Origin: Halictus rubicundus
Taxonomy: Eukaryota > Arthropoda > Insecta > Hymenoptera > Halictidae
Length of the DNA: 64,000 nucleotides
Reading direction: 5' to 3'
Assembly: GCF_050948215.1 (NCBI RefSeq)
Contig: NW_027489037.1
Location: 1-64,000 of the forward strand
Shown here: piece by piece, positions 54,701 to 64,000 of the stretch
Numbering within the stretch: the stretch's first letter is position 1
Layout: each line of letters starts with the position of its first letter
Made by a program: the position numbers and the translations under genes
The notes under the pieces: model-generated
Told to the model about the DNA's origin: nothing
Seen by the model: the letters and a program-made list of their open reading frames with translations, nothing else
Database searches by the model: none

Positions 54701-56990
54701 GGGATTGGATCGGATACAGGATAGGAGGCGGTAGAGGATAGGATATGATAGGATAGAGAATAGGATAGGATAGAGGATAGGTTAGGATAGAGGATAGGAT
54801 AGGATAGAGGATACGATAGGATAGGATAGAGGATAGGATAGGATAGAGGATAGGATAGGATAGAGGATAGGATAGGATAGAGGATAGGATAGGATAGAGG
54901 ATAGGATAGGATAGAGGATAGGATAGGATAGAGGATAGGATAGGATAGAGGATAGGATAGGATAGAGGATAGGATAGGATAGAGGATAGGATATGATAGG
55001 GGATCGGATAGGATAGAGGATTGGATAGGATAGAGAGTATGATACGGTAGACGATAGGGGATTGGATCGGATACAGGATAGGAGGCGGTAGAGGATAGGA
55101 TATGATAGGATAGAGAATAGGATAGGATAGAGGATAGGTTAGGATAGAGGATAGGATAGGATAGAGGATACGATAGGATAGGATAGAGGATAGGATAGGA
55201 TAGAGGATAGGATAGGATAGAGAATAGGATAGGATAGAGGATAGGATAGAGGATTGGATATGATAGAGGGTAGGATACGATATGAGGATATGATAGGATA
55301 GAGAATAGGATATAATATATGATATTATAGGAAAGAGGATAGGATAGGATAGAGGATTGGATAGGATAGAGAATATGATACGGTAGACGATAGGGGATTG
55401 TATCGGATACAGGATAGGAGGCGGTAGAGGATAGGATAGGATAGGATAGGATAGAGACTGGGATAGGATAGAGGATAGGTTAGGATAGATGATAGGATAA
55501 GATAGAGGATAGGATAGGATAGAGGATAGGATAGGATAGACGATAGGATAGGATAGAGGATAGGATCGGATAGAGGATAGGATAGGGGATTGGATAGGAT
55601 AGAGGATAGGATAGGATAGAGCATAGGATACGATAGAGGATAGGATAGGGGATTGGATAGGATAGAGGATAGGATAGGATAGAGGATAGGATATGATAGA
55701 GGATAGGAGAGGATAGAGGATAGGATAAGTTAGAGGATATGATAGGATAGAGGATAGGATAGGATAGAGGATTGGATAGGATAGAGGACAGAATAGGATA
55801 GAGGTTAGGATAGGATAGGGGATAGGATAGGGTAGAGGGTAGGATAGAATAGAGGATAGGATAAGATAGAGGATATGATAGGATAGAGGATAGGATAGGA
55901 CAGAGGATACGATAGGATAGGATAGAGAATAGGATAGGATAGAGGATAGGACAGGATAGAGGATAGGATAGGATAGAGGATAGGATAGGATAGAGGATAG
56001 GATAGGATAGAGGATAGGATCGGATAGAGGATAGGATAGGGGATTGGATAGGATAGAGGATAGGATAGGATAGAGGATAGGATAGGATAGAGGATAGGAT
56101 AGGATAGAGGATAGGATAGGATAGAGGATAGGATAGGATAGAGGATAGGATAAGATAGAGGATAGGATAGGATAGAGGATAGGATGGGATAGAGGATAGG
56201 ATCGGATAGAGGATAGGATAGGGGATTGGATAGGATAGAGGATAGGATAGGATAGAGGATAGGATAGGATAGAGGATAGGATAGTATAGAGGATAGGATA
56301 GGATAGAGGATAGGATAGGATAGAGGATAGGATGGGATAGAGGATAGGATCGGATAGAGGATAGGATAGGGGATTGGATAGGATAGAGGATAGGATAGGA
56401 TAGAGGATAGGATAGGATAGAGGATAGGATAGTATAGAGGATAGGATAGGATAGAGGATAGGATAGGATAGAGGATAGGATACGATAGAGGATACGATTG
56501 GAAAGGATAGAGGATAGGATAGGATAGAGGATAGCATAGGATAGAGGATAGGATAGGATAGAGGATAGGATATGATAGAGGATAGGAGAGGATAGAGGAT
56601 AGGATAGGATAGATGTTAGGATAGGATAGAGGATAGGATAAGATAGAGGATAGGATAGGATAGAGGATAGGATAGGTGATTGGATAGGATAAAGGATAGG
56701 ATAGGATAGAGGATAGGATAGGATAGAGGATAGGATATGATAGAGGATAGGAGAGGATAGAGGATAGGATAGGATAGATGTTAGGATAGGATAGAGGATA
56801 GGATAAGATAGAGGATAGGATAGGATAGAGGATAGGACAGGTGATTGGATAGGATAAAGGATAGGATAGGATAGAGGATAGGATAGGATAGAGGATAGGA
56901 GAGGATAGAGGATAGGATGGGATAGAGGATAGGATTGGGGATTGGATAGGATAGAGGTTAGGATAGGATAGAGGATAGGATACGATAGAG

Positions 56991-59298
56991 GATACGATAG
57001 TATAGGATACAGGATAGGATAGGATAGAGGATAGGATAGGATAGAGGATAGGATAGGATAGAGGATAGGATACGATAGAGGATAAAAAAGGATAGGATAG
57101 AGGGTAGGATAGGAAAGAGGATAGGATAGGATAGAGGATAGGATAGGATAGAGGATAGGATAGGATAGAGGATAGGATAAGGTAGAGGATATGATAGGAT
57201 AGGCGATAGGATAGGATAGACTATAGGATAGGATCGAGGATAGGATAGGACAGAGGATACGATTGGATAGGATAGAGAATAGGAAAGGATAGAGGATAGG
57301 TTAGGATAGAGGATAGGTTAGGATAGAGGATAGGATAGGATAGAGGATTGTATAGGATAGAGAATATGATACGGTAGACGATAGGGGATTGGATCGGATA
57401 CAGGATAGGAGACGGTAGAGGATAGGATAGGATAGGAAAGAGAATAGGATAGGATAGATGATAGGATAGGATAGAGGATAGGATAGGATAGAGGATAGGA
57501 TAGAATAGAGGATAGGATAAGATAGAGGATATGATAGGATAGAGGATAGGATAGTATGGAGGTTAGGATAGGATAGAGGATAGGATAGGATACAGGCTAG
57601 GATACGATAGAGGATAGGATAGGATAGAGGATAGGAAAGGATAGAGGATAGGATAGGATAGAGTATAGCATAGGATAGAGAATAGGATGGGATAGGATAG
57701 AGGATAGGATAGGATAGAGGATAGGATAAGATAGAGGATATGATAGGATAGAGGATAGGATAGGATAGAGGATTGGATAGGATAGAGGATAGGATAGGGG
57801 ATTGGATAGGATAGAGGATAGGATAGGATAGAGGATAGGATAGGATAGAGGATAGGATATGATAGAGGATAGGATAGGATAGAGGATAGGATACGATAGA
57901 GGATACGAAAGGATAGGATAGAGGGTAGGATAGGATAGAGGATAGGATAGGATAGAGGATAGGATAGGATTGAGGATAGGATAGGATAGAGGATAGGATA
58001 GGATAGAGGATAGGATAAGATACAGGATAGGATAGGATAGAGGATAGGATAGAGGATAGGACAGGATAGAGGATAGGATACGATAGAGGATACGAATGGA
58101 TAGGATAGAGGGTAGGATAGGATAGAGGATAGGATACGATAGAGGATACGATAGTATAGGATACAGGATAGGATAGGATAGAGGATAGGATAGGATAGAG
58201 GATAGGATAGGATAGAGGATAGGATACGATAGAGGATAAAAAAGGATAGGATAGAGGGTAGGATAGGAAAGAGGATAGGATAGGATAGAGGATAGGATAG
58301 GATAGAGGATAGGATAGGATAGAGGATAGGATAAGGTAGAGGATATGATAGGATAGGCGATAGGATAGGATAGACTATAGGATAGGATCGAGGATAGGAT
58401 AGGACAGAGGATACGATTGGATAGGATAGAGAATAGGAAAGGATAGAGGATAGGTTAGGATAGAGGATAGGTTAGGATAGAGGATAGGATAGGATAGAGG
58501 ATTGTATAGGATAGAGAATATGATACGGTAGACGATAGGGGATTGGATCGGATACAGGATAGGAGACGGTAGAGGATAGGATAGGATAGGAAAGAGAATA
58601 GGATAGGATAGATGATAGGATAGGATAGAGGATAGGATAGGATAGAGGATAGGATAGAATAGAGGATAGGATAAGATAGAGGATATGATAGGATAGAGGA
58701 TAGGATAGTATGGAGGTTAGGATAGGATAGAGGATAGGATAGGATACAGGCTAGGATACGATAGAGGATAGGATAGGATAGAGGATAGGAAAGGATAGAG
58801 GATAGGATAGGATAGAGTATAGCATAGGATAGAGAATAGGATGGGATAGGATAGAGGATAGGATAGGATAGAGGATAGGATAAGATAGAGGATATGATAG
58901 GATAGAGGATAGGATAGGATAGAGGATTGGATAGGATAGAGGATAGGATAGGGGATTGGATAGGATAGAGGATAGGATAGGATAGAGGATAGGATAGGAT
59001 AGAGGATAGGATATGATAGAGGATAGGATAGGATAGAGGATAGGATACGATAGAGGATACGAAAGGATAGGATAGAGGGTAGGATAGGATAGAGGATAGG
59101 ATAGGATAGAGGATAGGATAGGATTGAGGATAGGATAGGATAGAGGATAGGATAGGATAGAGGATAGGATAAGATACAGGATAGGATAGGATAGAGGATA
59201 GGATAGAGGATAGGACAGGATAGAGGATAGGATACGATAGAGGATACGAATGGATAGGATAGAGGGTAGGATAGGATAGAGGATAGGATAGGGTAGAG
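56991..59298 (+). repeat. 1154-bp tandem higher-order repeat, two units
   Basis: gatacgatagtatagg (56991/58145), gataaaaaagg (57081/58235), gattgg (57261/58415), ggattgagg (57967/59121) and gataagatacagg (58014/59168) all pair at exactly 1154 bp. The two units abut and carry the last two gatacggtagacgatagg landmarks of the array. GATAAAAAAGG is private to this pair. Confidence 0.85.
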
Positions 59299-59891
59299 GA
59301 TAGGATAGGATAGAGGATAGGATAGGATAGAGGATAGGATAGGATAGAGGATATGATAGGATAGAGGATAGGATAGTATAGAGGATAGGATAGGATAGAG
59401 GATAGGATAGGATAGAGTATAGGGTGCGATAGAGGATACGAAAGGATAGGATAGAGGGTAGGATAGGATAGAGTATAGGATAGGATAGAGGATAGGATAG
59501 GATAGAGGATAGGATAGCATAGAGGATAGGATACGATAGAGGATACGATAGGATAGGATAGAGGATAGGATAGGATAGAGGATTGGATAGAATAGAGGAT
59601 AGGATAAGATAGAGGATATGATAGGCTAGAGGATAGGATAGGATAGATGATAGGATAGCATAGAGGATAGGATAAGATAGAGGATACGAAAGGATAGGAT
59701 AGAGGGTAGGATAGGATAGAGGATAGGATAGGATAGAGGATAGGATAGGATAGAGGATAGGATAGGATGGAGGATAGGATAGGATAGAGGATAGGATAAG
59801 ATAGAGGATAGGATAGGATAGAGGATAGGATAGGATAGAGGATAGGATAAGATAGAGGATAGGATAGGATAGAGGATAGGATAGGATAGAG

Positions 59892-61842
59892 GATACGATA
59901 CGATAGAGGATACGAATGGATAGGATAGAGGGTAGGATAGGATAGAGGATAGGATAGGATAGAGGATAGGATAGGATAGAGGATAGGATAGGATAGAGGA
60001 TAGGATAGGATAGAGGATAGGATAGGATAGAGGATAGGATAGGATAGAGGATAGGATAGGATAGGATAGTGGGTAGGATAGGATAGAGGATAGGATAGGA
60101 TAGAGGACAGGATATGATACAGGATAGGATAGGATAGAGGATAGGATAGGATAGGATAGAGGATATTATAAGATAGAGGATATGATAGGATAGACGATAG
60201 GATAGGATAGAAGATAGGATAGGATCGAGGATAGGATAGGACAGAGGATAGGATAGGATAGAGGATAGGATAGTATATAGGATAGGATAGAGGATAGGAT
60301 ATGATAGAGGTTATGATAGGATAGAGGATAGGATAAGATAGAGGATAGGATAGGATAGAGGATAGGATAGGGTGGAGGATAGGATACGATAGAGGATACG
60401 AATGGATAGGAGAGAGCATAGGATACGATAGAGGATAGGATAGGGGATTGGATAGGATAGAGGATAGGGTAGGATAGAGGATAGGATATGATAGAGGATA
60501 GGAGAGGATAGAGGATAGGACAGGATAGATGATAGGATAGGATAGAGGATAGGATAAGATAGAGGATAGGATAGGATAGAGGATAGGATAGGATAGAGGA
60601 TAGGATACGATAGAGGATACGAAAGGATAGGATAGAGGGTAGGATAGGATAGAGGATAGGATAGGATAGAGGATAGGATAGGATAGAGGATAGGATAGGA
60701 TGGAGGATAGGATAGGATAGAGGATAGGATAAGATAGAGGATAGGATAGGATAGAGGATAGGATAGGATAGAGGATACGATACGATAGAGGATACGAATG
60801 GATAGGATAGAGGGTAGGATAGGATAGAGGATAGGATAGGATAGAGGATAGGATAGGATAGAGGATAGGATAGGATAGAGGATACGATAGGATAGGATAG
60901 AGGATACGATAGGATAGGATAGAGGATAGGATAGGATAGAGGATTGGATAGGATAGAGGATAGGATATGATAGAGGATAGGATAGGATAGAGGATAGGAT
61001 AGGATAGAGGATAGAGGATAGGATAGGATAGAGGATAGGATAGGATAGAGGATAGGATAGGATAGAGGATAGGATAAGATAGAGGATAGGATAGGATAGA
61101 GGATAGGATACGATAGAGGTTACGAATGGATAGGATAGATTGTAGGATAGGATAGAGGATAGGATAGGATAGAGGATAGGATAGGATAGAGGATAGGATA
61201 AGATAGAGGATAGGATAGGATAGAGGATAGGATAGGATAGAGGATACGATACGATAGAGGATACGAATGGATAGGATAGAGGGTAGGATAGGATAGAGGA
61301 TAGGATAGGATAGAGGATAGGATAGGATAGAGGATAGGATAGGATAGAGGATAGGATAGGATAGAGGATAGGATAGGATAGGATAGTGGGTAGGATAGGA
61401 TAGAGGATAGGATAGGATAGAGGACAGGATATGATACAGGATAGGATAGGATAGAGGATAGGATAGGATAGGATAGAGGATATTATAAGATAGAGGATAT
61501 GATAGGATAGACGATAGGATAGGATAGAAGATAGGATAGGATCGAGGATAGGATAGGACAGAGGATAGGATAGGATAGAGGATAGGATAGTATATAGGAT
61601 AGGATAGAGGATAGGATATGATAGAGGTTATGATAGGATAGAGGATAGGATAAGATAGAGGATAGGATAGGATAGAGGATAGGATAGGGTGGAGGATAGG
61701 ATACGATAGAGGATACGAATGGATAGGAGAGAGCATAGGATACGATAGAGGATAGGATAGGGGATTGGATAGGATAGAGGATAGGGTAGGATAGAGGATA
61801 GGATATGATAGAGGATAGGAGAGGATAGAGGATAGGACAGGA
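59892..61842 (+). repeat. 1317/1351-bp higher-order repeat, second unit incomplete
   Basis: gatacgatacg before GAATGG pairs at 1351 bp (59892/61243). gatagtggg (60065/61382), gaggttatg (60307/61624), gggtggagg (60370/61687) and ggagagg (60501/61818) pair at 1317 bp. The 34-bp difference equals two monomers, lost between the first two markers of the second copy. Similarity fades soon after 61842. Confidence 0.8.
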
Positions 61843-63339
61843 TAGAGGATAGGATAGGATAGAGGATTGGATAGGATAGAGGATAGGATATGATAGAGGA
61901 TACGATAGGATAGGATAGAGGACAGGATAGGATAGATGATAGGATAGGATAGAGGATAGGATAAGATAGAGGATAGGATAGGATAGAGGATAGGATAGGA
62001 TAGAGGATATTATAAGATAGAGGATATGATAGGATAGACGATAGGATATTATAGAAGATAGGATAGGATCGAGGATAGGATACGACAGAGGATAGGATAG
62101 GATAGAGGATAGGATAGTATATAGGATAGGATAGAGGATAGGATAAGATAGAGGATAAGATAGGATAGAGGATAGGACAGGATAGAGGATAGGATACGAT
62201 AGAGGATACGAATGGATAGGATAGAGGGTAGGATAGGATAGAGGATAGGATAGGATAGAGGATAGGATAGGATAGAGGATATGATATGATAGAGGGTAGG
62301 ATAGGATAGAGGATAGGATAGGATAGAGGATAGGATATGAAAGAGGATAGGATAGGATAGAGGATAGGATAAGATAGAGGATAGGATAGGATAGAGGATA
62401 GGATAGGATAGAGGATAGGATACGATAGAGGTTACGAATGGATAGGATAGAGAGTAGGATAGTATAGAGGATAGGATAGGATAGAGGATAGGATAGGATA
62501 CAGGATAGGATATGATAGAGGATAGGATAGGATAGAGGATAGGATAGGATAGAGGATAGGATAGGATAGAGGATAGGATAGGAAAGAGGATGGGATAAGT
62601 TAGAGGATATGATAGGATAGAGGATTGGATAGGATAGAGGATAGGATATGATAGAGGATAGGATAGGATAGAGGATAGGATAAGATAGAGGATAGGATAG
62701 GAAAGAGGATAGGATAAGTTAGAGGATATGATAGGATAGAGGATAGGATAGGATAGAGGATAGGATAGGATAGAGGATGGGATAGGATAGAGGATAGGAT
62801 ACGATAGAGGATAGGATAGGATAGGATAGTGGGTAGGATAGGATAGAGGATAGGATAGGATAGAGGATAGGATATGATAGAGGATACGAAAGGATAGGAT
62901 AGAGGGTAGGATAGGATAGAGGATAGGATAGGATAGAGGATAGGATAGGATAGAGGATAGGATAGGATAGAGGATAGGATAAGATAAAGGATAGGATAGG
63001 ATAGAGGATAGGATAGGATAGAGGATAGGATACGATAGAGGATACGAATGCATAGGATAGAGGGTAGGATAGGATAGAGGATAGGATATGATAGAGGATA
63101 GGATATGATGGAGGATAGGATAGGATAGAGGATAGGATAGGATAGAGGATAGGATAGGAAAGAGGATAGGATAAGTTAGAGGATATGATAGGATAGAGGA
63201 TAGGATAGGATAGAGGATAGGATACGATAGAGGATACAAATGCATAGGATAGAGGGTAGGATAGGATAGAGGATAGGATAGGATATAGGATAGGATAGGA
63301 TAGAGGATAGGATAGGATAGAGGATAGGATACGATAGAG

Positions 63340-63700
63340 GATACAAATGCATAGGATAGAGGGTAGGATAGGATAGAGGATAGGATAGGATAGAGGATAG
63401 GATAGGATAGAGGATAGGATAGGAAAGGGGATAGGATAAGTTAGAGGATATGATAGGATAGAGGATAGGATAGGATAGAGGATAGGATACGATAGAGGAT
63501 ACAAATGCATAGGATAGAGGGTAGGATAGGATAGAGGATAGGATAGGATAGAGGATAGGATAGGATAGAGGATAGGATAGGAAAGAGGATAGGATAAGTT
63601 AGAGGATATGATAGGATAGAGGATAGGAGAGGATAGAGGATAGGATACGATAGAGGATACAAATGCATAGGATAGAGGGTAGGATAGGATAGAGGATAGG
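63340..63700 (+). repeat. 158-bp tandem higher-order repeat near the right edge
   Basis: The marker gatacaaatgcat starts at 63340, 63498 and 63656, spacing 158 bp. An earlier copy is at 63233 and a related gatacgaatgcat is at 63041. The two full units differ at only two places that I see: ggaaagggg against ggaaagagg, and ggataggatagg against ggagagg in the last third. The third unit is partial. The marker contains the palindrome ATGCAT. Confidence 0.85.
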
Positions 63701-64000
63701 ATAGGATAGAGGATAGGATAAGATAGAGGATAGGATAGGATAGAGGATAGGATAGGATAGAGGATAGGATACGATAGAGGATACGAAAGGATAGGATAGA
63801 GGATACGATAGGATAGGATACAGGATACGATAGGATAGGATAGAGGATAGGATAGGATAGAGGATACGATAGGATAGGGTAGAGGATAGGATAGGATAGA
63901 GGATAGGATAGGATAGAGGATAGGATAGGATAGAGGATAGGATATGATAGAGGATAGGATAGGATAGAGGATAGGATAGGATAGAGGATAGGATAAGATA

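Larger units (their letters stand above)
39018..56950 (+). repeat. Satellite zone C, same landmark family with local variants
   Basis: This is the continuation of the zone B family after the insertion. gatacggtagacgatagg persists (for example near 39175, 41807, 44137, 44880, 48193, 51573, 54676 and 55037; last copies near 57367 and 58522). Zone-specific forms appear: GGAGAGGG in place of GGAGACGG, GATACGATATGAGG, ggtgacgatatgagg, gaggatgtaatagg and the gaggacaatatagg block. The part from 44.6 to 51.7 kb is a recent large tandem HOR. Boundaries are approximate. Confidence 0.72.
39018..64000 (+). repeat. 17-bp GA(GGATA)3 satellite, right block
   Basis: The same satellite continues in the same orientation after the insertion and runs off the right edge of the window. 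It resumes inside the very block that was interrupted: the bases after 39021 continue the GACGATATGAGG context broken at 37068. Both blocks are thus one array split by one insertion. Monomer lengths (12, 17, 22 bp), base composition and the stop-free reverse complement match the left block. No gene was recognised; the long - strand reading frames (for example 44113-46266, 47362-49770 and 58455-61736) are satellite translations. Confidence 0.98.
56951..64000 (+). repeat. Satellite zone D, variant set like zone A2
   Basis: GATACGAATGG, GATACGAAAGG, the gatattataagatag-to-tagtatatagg series, and near the right edge GATACAAATGCAT dominate. The gatacggtagacgatagg landmark disappears after about 58.54 kb. 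Three successive tandem HOR families (1154, about 1317-1351 and 158 bp) fill most of the zone. No gene was recognised; long - strand frames are satellite translations. Confidence 0.72.

Noticed and set aside
1..64000. CRISPR array
   Set aside because: Repeats are contiguous monomers of one family, without unique spacers of constant length, and there are no cas genes.
1..64000. CENP-B box in the satellite
   Set aside because: No TTCG...CGGG pattern fits the monomer or its common variants.

Overview
The window is almost wholly a eukaryotic tandem satellite with no convincing protein gene, tRNA, rRNA or CRISPR array. Two satellite blocks (1-37068 and 39018-64000, about 62 kb) are built from a 17-bp monomer, GA(GGATA)3, with 12-bp and 22-bp length variants that hold two or four GGATA pentamers. 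Every copy I inspected lies in the same orientation. The + strand is purine-rich and almost free of C, so the - strand lacks stop codons in all three frames. The many long - strand reading frames (up to 1314 codons, at 11339-15283) are satellite translations with a 17-residue period and are not annotated as genes.

The array is structured by shared monomer variants. Zone A1 (1 to about 8.5 kb) carries a ggaacggatagat landmark. Zone A2 (about 8.5-15.3 kb) mixes that with gataaaatag/gaatgg/gtatatagg variants. Zones B and C (about 15.3-57 kb, split by the insertion) carry a gatacggtagacgatagg landmark. Zone D (about 57-64 kb) returns to the variants of zone A2. Nested in the zones are higher-order repeats (HORs), with repeat distances of 158, 454, 608, 1154, 1317-1351, 1857-1874, 2232-2385, 3312-3380 and about 6300-7100 bp.

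One foreign segment interrupts the array at 37069-39017 (1949 bp). It is CpG-rich and C-containing, starts TGT and ends ACA with short imperfect inverted ends, and is flanked by a 4-bp GAGG duplication. Removing it with one GAGG restores an ordinary satellite block, and an unoccupied copy of that block sits at about 35694-35760. I read it as a solo LTR of a retrotransposon, with a non-autonomous terminal-inverted-repeat DNA element as the alternative. It holds four hairpin or palindrome elements, a 14-G run and an AATAAA on the - strand.

The window suggests a heterochromatic block (pericentromeric, centromeric or subtelomeric) of an animal, perhaps an insect. The taxon cannot be fixed from this sequence. 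The pentamer differs by one base from the insect telomere permutation GGTTA, but no telomeric array is present.
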